25,006 nucleotides of DNA from JBFXAM01 sp050184295 (GCA_050184295.1 JBFXAM010000063.1:1-25006), one strand, 5' to 3'; positions 1-8,019 are shown, counted from the stretch's first letter. The notes: a model not told the origin generated them from the letters alone. Numbers and translations: made by a program.

Positions 1-9
1 TTCCGATCT
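1..9. other. Probable sequencing-adapter remnant at contig end
   Basis: The first nine bases, ttccgatct, are identical to the 3' end of the standard Illumina adapter (GCTCTTCCGATCT). The reading frame entering from the right (partial gene at 10-71) fits its family up to base 10 and then stops making sense within these nine bases. I infer untrimmed adapter at an assembly end, not genomic DNA. A nine-base match alone could be chance, but its position exactly at the edge supports the call. Confidence 0.7.
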
Positions 10-71
10 AAGTGCGAATCGGGCGCGACGGGGACGAAGGAGCGGAGCGCGAAGTCGGTGTTGCAGATCAT
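10..71 (-). CDS. Fumarylacetoacetase, N-terminal fragment (partial)
   Basis: Only the first 20-21 codons are present; the gene runs off the left edge. The ATG is at 71-69 on the minus strand, and the fragment contains SFVPVAPDSHF. Fumarylacetoacetases start with a very similar stretch (human FAH: SFIPVAEDSDFPIHNLPYG), so I read this as the start of the enzyme that splits fumarylacetoacetate into fumarate and acetoacetate at the end of tyrosine breakdown. The family match rests on about 11 residues. No Shine-Dalgarno is visible, and a TACAAT box ends 6 nt before the ATG, suggesting a leaderless transcript. A fumarylacetoacetate-hydrolase relative or an unrelated protein cannot be excluded. Confidence 0.5.
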
Positions 72-77
72 GGTCGG

Positions 78-83
78 ATTGTA
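78..83 (-). promoter_or_regulatory. -10 box (TACAAT) of leaderless promoter for the partial gene at 10-71
   Basis: Read on the minus strand, TACAAT lies 6 nt upstream of the ATG at 71. At that distance transcription would start at or next to the A of the ATG. I see no clear -35 hexamer; the upstream sequence is almost pure G+C. Confidence 0.45.
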
Positions 84-202
84 GCAACGCGGCGGCGCTC
101 GCGCGCGCGTCGCGAAGGCATCGGGAACCGCCAGGCTCACACCGCGCTCGGGCCGCGTTCGCACCGCTCGCGCTCGGCTCCTCGCCCGGCGGGCGCGGGG
201 CG

Positions 203-862
203 CTACTCCCGCGTCGCATAGAAGAGATACTGATCCCCGGTCGTGTCCAGCAGCAGGTCGCCGAGCCCGCCGTCGAAGTTGAGCAGATATCCAAATGTGC
301 CGTCGACGCGCCCGTCGGCGAGCGTGCCCCAGGCGTAGAGGACTGCGTTGCCCACGCGCAGCCCGAGGAAATCGACCTCGACATACGCGGCCAGGCCGAT
401 CTGGTCGCCGACCGTGACGCCATACGATGCCGACCGGTACGTGATTCCAGGCAGCGTGGTCGGCTGTCGGTCCGCGGTGATCTCCAGATCAGCGCCGTAG
501 ATGTCGGCGAGGAAGAACTGGTTGTCGCGCACGCGCGTGATGCGACCGCTCGCGGCGACGTCGACGCGAAAGATCAGTCCGTCGACGGGCGGGCGCTCGA
601 GGAGCCCGCCGTTGAGCAGCCCGCCATAAGGACCCGGAGCGGGCGCGACCGACTGCGGGTCGTCGGGGGCGTTGGGATCGAACTTGCGGAAGATCGCCCA
701 AGTCGCGCCGCCGAGCGACTGTGGGCCGGTGTCGGCGGCGGCGGTCTGCTTCTGGTTCTGCGGCAGGACGACGTCGAGCTCATCCGGCAAGCCGGTGCTC
801 AGCGGACATCCGGCGAAAACGACCAGCGAAAGCACGAGCGTGGCGGCGAGGATCGGGCGCAT
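203..862 (-). CDS. Predicted secreted lipoprotein of unknown function
   Basis: A 219-residue protein. The N-terminus MRPILAATLVLSLVVFAGC is a short charged start, a hydrophobic core and a lipobox-like FAGC with Cys19 as the likely lipidated residue; Phe at -3 is unusual but tolerated. The mature part begins with a flexible Gln/Pro/Ala stretch to about residue 75, followed by alternating hydrophobic and polar segments (FRVDVAASGRITRVRDNQFF and later VGDQIGLAAYVEVDFLGLRVG) that suggest a small beta-rich domain. The start is supported by AGGAG six bases before the ATG. I do not recognise a family. The neighbours (partial FAH gene and divergent DUF72 gene) give no functional hint. It is probably anchored in a membrane and faces the periplasm. 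Confidence 0.8.
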   Translation of the reverse strand: MRPILAATLVLSLVVFAGCPLSTGLPDELDVVLPQNQKQTAAADTGPQSLGGATWAIFRKFDPNAPDDPQSVAPAPGPYGGLLNGGLLERPPVDGLIFRVDVAASGRITRVRDNQFFLADIYGADLEITADRQPTTLPGITYRSASYGVTVGDQIGLAAYVEVDFLGLRVGNAVLYAWGTLADGRVDGTFGYLLNFDGGLGDLLLDTTGDQYLFYATRE

Positions 863-978
863 GGGCGGCTCCTGCGCGGCGCGAAACGCGCGGCGTGACC
901 AGATGGTAGATTCGCGCGCGGGACATTGCCAAGGGGATTGCTTGGCGCGGAATGGGCTCGAAGTCCGGGGCGCGGCGT

Positions 979-1009
979 TTGACGATCCGTCGCACCGCGT
1001 CGTTACACT
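979..1009 (+). promoter_or_regulatory. Promoter of the DUF72 gene (TTGACG ... TACACT)
   Basis: TTGACG at 979-984 and TACACT at 1004-1009 are separated by 19 bp and resemble sigma-70 -35 and -10 elements. The -10 box ends 8 nt before the ATG at 1018, so the transcript would be leaderless or nearly so, in agreement with the lack of a Shine-Dalgarno in front of that ATG. Confidence 0.5.
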
Positions 1010-1017
1010 GCGCGACG

Positions 1018-1899
1018 ATGGCGAACCCCGGAGTTCTCTGGATCGGCCCGTCGGGCTGGAGCTACGCCGACTGGGGCGGCGTCGTGTATCCCGCGCGCCG
1101 ACCGGCGGGGTTCGCGCCGCTGGCGTTCATCGGCAAGCTGTTCAATGCGGTCGAGGTCAACTCCAGCTTCTACGCGATCCCCGCGGCGCGCACCGTCGCC
1201 GCCTGGCCCGCGCAGACGCCGCGGCCGTTTCGGTTCGCGGTGAAGGTGTTTCAGGGCTTCACGCACACCCGCGATGAACCGCCGTCGCCGACGACCGCGC
1301 AAGCGTTCTGCGAGGCGATCGAGCCGCTCCGCGTCGCGGGCGTGCTCGGTCCGCTGCTGTTCCAGTTTCCGTGGTCGTTCCGCCATCGGCACGAATCGGT
1401 CGAGTGGCTGCGGCGCGTCACCGGGCTCTTCGAGAGCTACACGCGCTTCGTCGAAGTGCGGCATTCGTCTTGGGCGGCGCCCGCGGCGCTCGACGCGCTC
1501 CGCGGCGTCGGCGGCTTCTGCAACATCGACCAACCGGCGCTCCGCGACTGCTTGTCGCCAAGCGCGCACGTCTTCGGCAACGCGGCGTACGCGCGGCTGC
1601 ACGGGCGCAACGCGGCCAACTGGTTCGCCGAGAACCAGCCGGCGTTCGAGCGCTACAACTACCTCTACGACGACGCCGAGCTGCGCGAATGGGTGCAGAA
1701 GATCGCGCAGATGCGCGCGATCGCCGCGGAAACGTACGTCTTCACCAACAACCACTATCGCGGGCAAGGCGTCGTGAACGCGCTCGAGCTGCGGCACGCG
1801 CTCGGCCTGCCCGCGGTCGAACTACCGCCGGGGCTGGTGAGCGCCTATCCGCGCCTGGCGTCGATCGGCAAGGGGCCGCGACAGATGGAGCTGTTCTGA
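1018..1899 (+). CDS. DUF72 (YecE-like) family protein
   Basis: A 293-residue protein with the hallmark DUF72 start: IGPSGWSYADWGGVVYP near the N-terminus, then FNAVEVNSSFYAIP, RFAVKVFQGFTH, LLFQFPWSF, FVEVRHSSW and a C-terminal VFTNNHYRGQGVVNALELR. These are the conserved strands of the DUF72 TIM-barrel fold. The biochemical function of the family is not established; a hydrolase or nuclease role has been suggested from structure only. I chose the ATG at 1018 and not the in-frame ATG at 952, because homology starts right after it and a promoter-like TACACT box lies just upstream. The length is slightly above the usual 240-280 residues. It is divergent from the lipoprotein gene and followed by a long hairpin. 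Confidence 0.92.
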   Translation: MANPGVLWIGPSGWSYADWGGVVYPARRPAGFAPLAFIGKLFNAVEVNSSFYAIPAARTVAAWPAQTPRPFRFAVKVFQGFTHTRDEPPSPTTAQAFCEAIEPLRVAGVLGPLLFQFPWSFRHRHESVEWLRRVTGLFESYTRFVEVRHSSWAAPAALDALRGVGGFCNIDQPALRDCLSPSAHVFGNAAYARLHGRNAANWFAENQPAFERYNYLYDDAELREWVQKIAQMRAIAAETYVFTNNHYRGQGVVNALELRHALGLPAVELPPGLVSAYPRLASIGKGPRQMELF

Positions 1900-1917
1900 G
1901 GAATGCGGGATGGTGAA

Positions 1918-1969
1918 TGCCGAGTGCAGAAGGGCCCGCGCAGTACGCGCGCCCCTTCGGCACTCTGCA
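1918..1969. repeat. Long imperfect inverted repeat downstream of the DUF72 gene
   Basis: The arms tgccgagtgcagaaggg (from 1918) and ccccttcggcactctgca (to 1969) pair with two mismatches, and the inner cgcgc / gcgcg extends the stem with a one-base bulge to a 5-nt loop around 1942-1946. The structure starts 19 bp after the stop codon. It has no T-tract, so it could stop transcription weakly, protect the mRNA 3' end, or be an interspersed palindromic repeat. Confidence 0.6.
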
Positions 1970-2094
1970 TCCTGCACGCATCGCTCGCCGACGCGGTACG
2001 CCGACGTGCCCCGGCGACGCCCGTGGGGCGAACCCACATGCAGTTGGCTTGAAGAATGGGCCGGTCGCCCGCGCCGGGCGGCTTCGGGTGGTCG

Positions 2095-2334
2095 CTAGCT
2101 GATCAACAGCAGCGTGCGCGGGGCGGCCGACCAACTGAGGAGAAGGATCAGCAGGGCCCCGGTCAGCAGCCACAAGGCGCCGGCCAGCCGGCCGCCGTCG
2201 CGGCTCTCCAGGGGCGTGAAGCTCGGGGCGAGCAGGCCCGTCGACATGCGGCCCGCCGGCGGCAGATGCCGCGGTGGCGCCGACGAGCGCGGCGTGCGGT
2301 GGGGAAGCCGGTGAGTCACCAGTTCCACAAACAT
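2095..2334 (-). CDS. Possible small membrane protein (uncertain ORF)
   Basis: A 79-codon frame with ATG at 2334. The first half is rich in Pro, Arg and Ser; the second half holds one convincing hydrophobic segment (LAGALWLLTGALLILLLSW). GAGGG lies about 7 nt before the ATG, at the end of the tiny ORF upstream, so translational coupling is possible. An internal ATG at 2247 would give a 50-residue protein that keeps the membrane segment. I recognise no family. In G+C-rich DNA such frames arise by chance, and the pro-Arg first half looks shadow-like, so this is tentative. Confidence 0.3.
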   Translation of the reverse strand: MFVELVTHRLPHRTPRSSAPPRHLPPAGRMSTGLLAPSFTPLESRDGGRLAGALWLLTGALLILLLSWSAAPRTLLLIS

Positions 2335-2338
2335 CGCA

Positions 2339-2416
2339 TCAGCCCTCGACGCCGAGCAACAGGTAGTCGTACCAACTGAGAATGACGCGGAAGATCTCGC
2401 CACACCAGAATGGCAT
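2339..2416 (-). CDS. Possible 25-residue peptide (uncertain micro-ORF)
   Basis: ATG at 2416, preceded by AAGGTGG with a 3-nt gap, encodes MPFWCGEIFRVILSWYDYLL plus five residues. The peptide is hydrophobic and aromatic, unlike the Arg/Ala-rich chance frames of this genome. Its stop codon lies 4 bp before the ATG of the possible membrane protein at 2334. No family is recognised. Only the ribosome binding site, the composition and the adjacency support it. Confidence 0.22.
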   Translation of the reverse strand: MPFWCGEIFRVILSWYDYLLLGVEG

Positions 2417-2864
2417 GGTCCACCTTGCTTCGATCCCGTACTCCGCCTCCGCCAGCGAGAACCCGAAGTGCCGGTGTACTTTTCGGCTGCGCGTACGCGG
2501 GGCTTGAAGCGCGGCGACGGAAACACGTCCGCGGGGCGCGACGGAACCGTGTTTCGTGTCGATCGCGGCGCTCCCGGCGATCCGCCGGTCTGCTGCGCGG
2601 GGCGCAAAATTCGCCGGCGCCACGGCGTCGCCGTCCGATCCGCCGGCGAATATGCCGTCGCCGCCGCCGAATACCTCTCAGCGTTCGACCGGCGAGTGCG
2701 ACGGCGACGGTGGTTGAAAACTGAGCGGAACCTGCCGCGCCCGAAGAACTTACGCATCGGTCGCCGGCTTTCGGCCGCGGCGGTGATTCGGTCCGGCGCA
2801 CGCCCGGTCTCGCACGGATCTTTTAGAATCCGGTCGCCGCTCTTGGCGGATCGTTGAGGCACGC
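2417..2864. other. Non-coding stretch upstream of the FHA gene
   Basis: I see no convincing gene here on either strand. The base composition is less G+C-rich in places (2460-2520). TAGAAT at 2824-2829 could be the -10 box for the FHA gene, giving a leader of about 30 nt; no good -35 hexamer is visible 16-19 bp upstream. Confidence 0.4.
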
Positions 2865-4451
2865 ATGTTCGCGCGATGGATGAATGTTCGACTTCGTGCC
2901 GCCGAGCAGGCCCTCGACGAGGGCCGGCTCGACGACGCTTATCGAGCCGCGCTCGAACCCGACGTCCGCGCCGACCGGCGCGGCCAGCGGCTGCTCGATG
3001 CGCTCGAGCGGCCGCTCTTGGCCCGCGCCCGGCTCCACCTCCAGGCTGGCCGCTATCGCGCCGCGCTCGACGACCTTGAGCGGCTCGCCGCGGTGGCGCG
3101 CGGCGGGGCGGAGCTCGAGGCGTTGCAGGAGCGCGTGCTGGCGGCGTTGCGGTCGCAGCAGGCGCAGGACGCGGCGGCGCACGACGCGTACGCCCGTGCC
3201 GCGGAGGCGGTCCGAGAGGGGCGGCTCGACTCGGGGCGCGTGGCGATCGAGGGGGTGGACGACCCGCAGCGGCGCGCCGCGTTGCACGACGAGCTCGACC
3301 AGCGCGCCCGGCGCAGCGCTCAGCTCTTGGAGCAGGCCCGTGCGGCGCTCGCGGCGGGCGACGTGCTCGCCGCTTGCCGCTTCTGGGCCGACGCGTGCCA
3401 GCGGCACGGGCGCGGCGCGGACGCCGACGCGCTGCTGGCGCCGCTCGCAAGTGCGTATCGCGCGCAGCTCGACGAGTTCTTCGCGCACGGCCGGCTTGAC
3501 CGCTTTGCCACGCTGCTCGGCGCGACGGGCGCGTTTCGCGACCTCAACCCCGCGCTGCGCGAGTACGACCCTTGGCTCGCCACCGCGACGCAAGCCGCCG
3601 CCGCGCTCCGCGCGAACGACTTCGCCGCGGCCCGCGAGGCGCTGCTGCGTCTGTCGGCGCTCCCGCGGCCCGCGCGTTGGGTGGGCGAGACGCTCGCGGC
3701 GCTGGCGCAGCTCGCGAACACGCGCGAGAAGCTGCTCGCCGGACCGCTCGCGCTGCTGAGCACGGCGCCGGCGGCGCCGCGGACGGCGCCGGACAACGAC
3801 ATCCGCACGCAATCCGCGCCCCGCATCGCCGCGCCCGCCGACACCGCCCGACTGCGCCGCGACACGCGACTGGTGCTGCTCGTCGACGGCGGCGGCAGCA
3901 GCCTGCTGCTCTCCGCGGACGCGATCCGCATCGGACGCGCGGGCGCGCCCGGCGACGTCGACGTGCCGATCCCGGCGGATGTGCACGCGCATCACGCCGA
4001 CATCGTGCGCGCCGGCGACGACTACTTTCTCGTGGCCCATGCGCCGACGCGCGTCAACCAGCGGACCGTTCAGCGCACGCTGATGCGGCACAACGACCGC
4101 GTCATGCTCGGCGAACGGGCGCGCTTCACGTTCCTGTTGCCGAGCCACAAGAGCGCGTCGGCGGTGTTGAAGCTCGCGGACCGCTGCCGCCTGCCGCAGG
4201 ACGTGAGCCAGGTCGTTCTGTTTCGGGATACGTGCATGCTGGGTCCGCACGCGCAATGCCATGTCCCGGTGCGCGAAGCGGACAGCCGCGTCGTGCTCTT
4301 CGAACGCGACGGGCGCCTCTTCGCCCGCCGGACCGCGGCGGACGGGCGCCCGGCGGACGCGCCCGAACCGGTCGCGTTCGATCAGACGATGCAGGTCGGC
4401 GACTTGCGCCTGACCGTGAAGCGCTATTCGCCCGGGAGCGCATCGGCCTGA
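2865..4451 (+). CDS. FHA-domain protein with N-terminal helical repeat region
   Basis: A 528-residue protein without signal peptide or membrane segments. Residues 1-300 are Ala/Arg/Leu/Glu-rich and helical, with TPR-like pairs such as LHLQAGRYRAALDDLERLAA and AALAAGDVLAACRFWADACQ. A Pro/Ala linker (about 300-330) leads to an FHA domain at about 335-427, with IRIGRAG for the phosphopeptide-binding loop, HAHHADIVRAGDDYFLV and a final VMLGERARFTFLLP. Residues 431-521 look like a second, degenerate FHA fold that lacks the glycine-arginine loop. FHA domains bind phosphothreonine, and the next gene is a Ser/Thr kinase 116 bp downstream on the same strand, so this protein is a likely substrate or adaptor of that kinase. 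The partner choice is inferred from position. Confidence 0.85.
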   Translation: MFARWMNVRLRAAEQALDEGRLDDAYRAALEPDVRADRRGQRLLDALERPLLARARLHLQAGRYRAALDDLERLAAVARGGAELEALQERVLAALRSQQAQDAAAHDAYARAAEAVREGRLDSGRVAIEGVDDPQRRAALHDELDQRARRSAQLLEQARAALAAGDVLAACRFWADACQRHGRGADADALLAPLASAYRAQLDEFFAHGRLDRFATLLGATGAFRDLNPALREYDPWLATATQAAAALRANDFAAAREALLRLSALPRPARWVGETLAALAQLANTREKLLAGPLALLSTAPAAPRTAPDNDIRTQSAPRIAAPADTARLRRDTRLVLLVDGGGSSLLLSADAIRIGRAGAPGDVDVPIPADVHAHHADIVRAGDDYFLVAHAPTRVNQRTVQRTLMRHNDRVMLGERARFTFLLPSHKSASAVLKLADRCRLPQDVSQVVLFRDTCMLGPHAQCHVPVREADSRVVLFERDGRLFARRTAADGRPADAPEPVAFDQTMQVGDLRLTVKRYSPGSASA

Positions 4452-4567
4452 TTAGAAGTTGCGACGTAGATTCTCGTTGCACCTGCGTCCGGGCACGGAC
4501 GAAAATGGGCAGGCTTGGGCGGAGTGATTGACGCCGGCGCCGAATACTCCGGCGGAGGGCACGAACC

Positions 4568-7081
4568 GTGGCGTACACCTTCAAACATGGCGACCGGCCG
4601 CTCGACGGATTGACCGTCCAGCGCGCCGTCGGGCGCGGCGGATTCGGCGAGGTCTACTACGCGCTCACCGACGCCGGCAAGCAGCTCGCCGTGAAGTATC
4701 TGCGCGACAACGCCGAGATCGAGCTGCGCGGCATCGCGAACGTGCTGAACCTCAAGAGCCCGCACCTGATCACGATCTACGACGTGCGGCGCGACCCGCG
4801 CAACGACGCGTTCGTGCTGATGGAGTACGTCAGCGGCCCGTCGCTCCGCGACCTGCTGATTGCCGAGCCGAACGGCCTCGGGACGCAGAAATCGGCGTTC
4901 TTCCTCACCGGGCTGTGCAAAGGCCTGAGCTACCTGCACGACCGCGGCATCGTGCACCGCGACCTCAAGCCGGGCAACGTGTTCTATGACGACGGATACG
5001 TGAAGATCGGCGACTACGGGCTGAGCAAGTACATCCCGCTCAGCCGCCACAGCGGTCAGACGATCAGCGTCGGCACCGTGCACTACATGGCCCCCGAGAT
5101 CGGTTCGGGACAGTACACCAAGGCGATCGACATCTACGCGCTCGGCGTCATGCTCTTCGAGATGCTCACGGGGCGCGTGCCGTTCGCGGGCTCGAGCATG
5201 GCCGAGATCCTGATGCGCCATTTGACGGCGCGGCCGGACCTCGCCGACATCCCCGAGCCGTTCGCAGGCGTGATCACCAAAGCGCTCGCCAAGGATCCCG
5301 AGGAGCGCTATCAGGACGCCAACGAGATGCTCGACGCGCTGCTGGCGGGAGGCGTCGGCGAGAGCGTCGCTTCGTTCGACCCCAGCTCGCTGACGCGCGC
5401 CGCCGCGCGCGCCGCCGACGCCGGCGACGACACCGAACGCACCCACACCGCGTCGCCCCGTCCGCGCCCCGTGGCACCGCTCGACGTCCACGAGCGAACG
5501 CCGCGGATGGTCTTCGAGGCGGACCTGATCAGCGGGGACGTGCGCGTCGGCGGAAAGGCCGGCGGCCGGCTCGCACGACTCGAGCGCAAGTTCGAAAACA
5601 AGCTCGACAAGTGGGAGCGCAAGCTGGTGCAGCGCGGCTTCCGGCGTGTCGCGCAGGCGAAGGGCGCCCGCGGGCGCGATGCGGCGGGCGCTCCGGCGCC
5701 GCCGCGCGTGACCGGCGGTCACCGCTTCGGCATGACGATCATGCTGCTGGCGATCACGGCGGCGCTGGCGGGCGCGGGGGTGCTGCTGGCCGAAGTGCGC
5801 AGCGGCGTTCGCAACGAGCCCGCGGTTTTCTTTGGGCTGTTCTTCATGATGGCCGGGTCGGTCATCGGCGGACTCGTGGCGCACTTCGGTTTTCTGCAGC
5901 GCATCCCGGTGCGCAATCCGTTTCTCGACCGACTCGCGTACGCGTCGACCGCCGGCATCTTCTCCATGCTCGCGCTGGCGCCGTTCTCCGCGACGCATGA
6001 CGACCTGCGCGTGATTGTCGCCGCCCCACTGGTCGCGATGGTGCTGTGCGACTGGAGCACGCGCATCGAGCAGGGCCGCCGCGGCGACGTGAACGGATGG
6101 AGCGCGTTCTGGCCGGCGATCATCGGACTGGCGACCTCGGCGATGCTCGATGCGGAAGAGTTCTCGCTGCTCGGCGGGGCCGCCACCGGCGCGATCGTGC
6201 TGCTGACGCAATCGGCGGCCGGCATGTGGCCGACCGGCGGGCGCGCTCGAACGCGGAGCGGCGGTTGGGGGCCCGCGCCGGTCGCCGCCGGCGCAGGCGC
6301 AGCCGGGGATCGCGAGCACGACGACGAAACCCACGCGGCCCAGCGGGAGATTGCCGGCGCGGTGAACGCAGCGCGCCGGGAAGTCGCCGGCGCAGTGCAG
6401 GCCGTGCGCCGCGAGGTCGCGGACGCGTTCGCCGCGGCACGCGGCGCGCCCGCGGAGCCTGCGACATCGCCGGTGACGACCATGGAACCGGACGATCGCG
6501 GCGCCGCCGATGCGCCGCCGATACCCTCCGCGATCGTTTCGCCACCCTGGGCGCCGCCCGCGGCGCCGGCGCCGGCCCAGCCGTCCTTCGCCGGGCGCGC
6601 GGCGAACGCGGGGCTGGCGTTTGTCGCCAAGCTCATCATCCTGGGCGGCATGGTGGTCGCGATCGCGAGTGCCGCGTCGATGTACTACGTCGCGTTGCCC
6701 GGTGGCCGCGTGCTGGCGTGGGACGACGACCACTTCCGCGCCGTTCGCTACCATGAGGGCTTGGCGCGCGGCACGATCCCCACGCCGCTGGTTGCCGCTC
6801 CGTTCGTTGTCGGCACGGTGCTGCTGCTGATCGCACGCCGCCAGACCGGTTGGGCACACGTGGGGCGCGCCTGGTTTGGGGCCGCCGCCGGACTCGCGGC
6901 GGTCGCGCTCGCGCTGGGGCCGGCCAATTCGGCGTTAAGACATCTCTACGCCGCGGGCGGCGACAGCCCGCCTTCGCCGGAGCACATCGCGCCGCTGCTG
7001 GGCGTGGCAGCGACGGCCAGCCTGACGCTGCTGCTCTTGTTCTGGCCGCGCGCGTCGCGCCAGCGGGTGGTCACGATCTAA
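4568..7081 (+). CDS. Membrane Ser/Thr protein kinase (Hanks type) with polytopic C-terminus
   Basis: An 837-residue protein. The kinase domain spans about 14-262: Gly loop GRGGFGEV (22-29), Lys43 in AVKYL, the HRDLKPGN catalytic loop (130-137, Asp132), DYG in place of DFG (149-151), GTVHYMAPE (169-177) and Arg247. All residues needed for catalysis are present. After a charged juxtamembrane stretch there are about six hydrophobic segments between 388 and 553, a cytosolic-looking loop (554-675) with three 11-residue repeats, and four more segments between 681 and 826. The typical PASTA or sensor domain is absent; the input is probably sensed in the membrane. The start codon is GTG, supported by GGAGGG eight bases upstream. 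It follows the FHA gene and probably forms one signalling unit with it. Confidence 0.93.
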   Translation: MAYTFKHGDRPLDGLTVQRAVGRGGFGEVYYALTDAGKQLAVKYLRDNAEIELRGIANVLNLKSPHLITIYDVRRDPRNDAFVLMEYVSGPSLRDLLIAEPNGLGTQKSAFFLTGLCKGLSYLHDRGIVHRDLKPGNVFYDDGYVKIGDYGLSKYIPLSRHSGQTISVGTVHYMAPEIGSGQYTKAIDIYALGVMLFEMLTGRVPFAGSSMAEILMRHLTARPDLADIPEPFAGVITKALAKDPEERYQDANEMLDALLAGGVGESVASFDPSSLTRAAARAADAGDDTERTHTASPRPRPVAPLDVHERTPRMVFEADLISGDVRVGGKAGGRLARLERKFENKLDKWERKLVQRGFRRVAQAKGARGRDAAGAPAPPRVTGGHRFGMTIMLLAITAALAGAGVLLAEVRSGVRNEPAVFFGLFFMMAGSVIGGLVAHFGFLQRIPVRNPFLDRLAYASTAGIFSMLALAPFSATHDDLRVIVAAPLVAMVLCDWSTRIEQGRRGDVNGWSAFWPAIIGLATSAMLDAEEFSLLGGAATGAIVLLTQSAAGMWPTGGRARTRSGGWGPAPVAAGAGAAGDREHDDETHAAQREIAGAVNAARREVAGAVQAVRREVADAFAAARGAPAEPATSPVTTMEPDDRGAADAPPIPSAIVSPPWAPPAAPAPAQPSFAGRAANAGLAFVAKLIILGGMVVAIASAASMYYVALPGGRVLAWDDDHFRAVRYHEGLARGTIPTPLVAAPFVVGTVLLLIARRQTGWAHVGRAWFGAAAGLAAVALALGPANSALRHLYAAGGDSPPSPEHIAPLLGVAATASLTLLLLFWPRASRQRVVTI
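6344..6442 (+). repeat. Three tandem 11-residue repeats in the kinase loop
   Basis: Codons 593-625 of the kinase encode REIAGAVNAAR, REVAGAVQAVR and REVADAFAAAR in direct succession. An 11-residue period fits a continuous amphipathic helix (three turns) with one hydrophobic face, which could lie on the membrane or pack as a coiled coil between the two groups of membrane segments. Confidence 0.85.
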
Positions 7082-7204
7082 GCGCCCGGTGGGGCTGCGG
7101 TCCGGCGCGCGTCCGGTTGCGCGGGAAGCGAACACGCCCAACCGGGCCCGATCCGAAGACCGCAATTCCGGATTCTGGAACTGTCAGAGACGCAGAGCGA
7201 CGAA

Positions 7205-7873
7205 TCACTCGCACCGCCACGTCTCGCCGGGCTTCATTTCGCGCACCTCGACGCCCTGCGGCGCGAAGCCGCGCGCGTCCTGAGCCAGCACCGGGAACGT
7301 CTTGTAGTGAATCGGAATCGCGACCTGCGGGCGGATCAGCTCCGCCGCCCGCGTCGCCAGCTCGGCGCCCATCGTGAACCGGTCGCCGATCGGAATGCAC
7401 GCGACGCGCGGCTGGTAAATCTCGCCGAGCAACTTCATGTCGCCGAAGAGCCCCGTGTCGCCGCAGTGGTACACCGTCACGCCGCCGATGTGGATCATGA
7501 GGCCGCAAGGTTGTCCCATGTAGCGGCCGGCGTGTGATGACGAGTGAAACGCCTGGGTGAACGCGACCCAGCCGAAGCTCGTCGCGATCCTGCCGCCGGG
7601 GTTTCCGGGGTCGGTCTTGCAGCCCTGCTCGCCGGCGAACTGGCAGATTTCCCAGCACGCGACGAGCGGCGCGCCGTTCCGCTTCGCGATCGGAATCGCG
7701 TCGCCGAGATGGTCGTCGTGCCCGTGCGTGAGCGCGACATACTGGCACGCGATGTCGGCCGGCTTGTGTACGGCGAGCGGGTTGCCGGTCAGAAACGGAT
7801 CGACCGCGACCGTGCATCGGCCGTCGCTGACCAGAAAGCCGCTGTGCCCGAGATAGGTAATCGTGGATGCCAT
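7205..7873 (-). CDS. UPF0173 family metal-dependent hydrolase
   Basis: A 222-residue metallo-beta-lactamase-fold protein. It starts ITYLGHSGFLVS as UPF0173 members do, and carries the metal motif THGHDDHLGD (His50, His52, Asp54, His55), a further His110 in FHSSS, CGDTGLFGD with Asp139, and PIHYKTFP with His189, so the full two-metal site is present. The true substrate of the family is unknown; relatives hydrolyse phosphodiester, lactone or ester bonds. GAGGAG lies seven bases before the ATG at 7873. No signal peptide, so it is cytoplasmic. It is convergent with the kinase gene and divergent from the zinc-ribbon gene. Confidence 0.93.
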   Translation of the reverse strand: MASTITYLGHSGFLVSDGRCTVAVDPFLTGNPLAVHKPADIACQYVALTHGHDDHLGDAIPIAKRNGAPLVACWEICQFAGEQGCKTDPGNPGGRIATSFGWVAFTQAFHSSSHAGRYMGQPCGLMIHIGGVTVYHCGDTGLFGDMKLLGEIYQPRVACIPIGDRFTMGAELATRAAELIRPQVAIPIHYKTFPVLAQDARGFAPQGVEVREMKPGETWRCE

Positions 7874-8013
7874 GACAGGTCTCCTCTGTCGCGCGGCGCG
7901 TCACACGCGGCTGCACGCGCGGCGCCGGCGATTGTACGTCGCCGCGTATCGGGCGCGCCGCGCGACGGCGTGGATGCGGCGCGGGTTTCCACGCGCGGGC
8001 GCCGCGACGACTC

Positions 8014-8019
8014 TACAAT
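8014..8019 (+). promoter_or_regulatory. -10 box (TACAAT) for the zinc-ribbon gene
   Basis: TACAAT ends 7 nt before the ATG at 8027 and overlaps the earlier in-frame ATG at 8018. If it is the -10 element, transcription starts at about 8026-8027, which makes 8027 the usable start and the message leaderless. No clear -35 box is seen. Confidence 0.45.

Noticed and set aside
12..221. A 69-codon plus-strand frame at the left edge
   Set aside because: Starts next to the adapter remnant with Arg-rich low-complexity translation; no ribosome binding site.
2823..4262. A 479-codon open frame on the minus strand opposite the FHA gene
   Set aside because: Arg/Ala/Val-rich shadow; the plus strand has recognisable FHA motifs.
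4424..6859. An 811-codon open frame on the minus strand opposite the kinase
   Set aside because: Antisense shadow of a clear kinase gene, with repetitive Arg/Gly/His/Glu composition.
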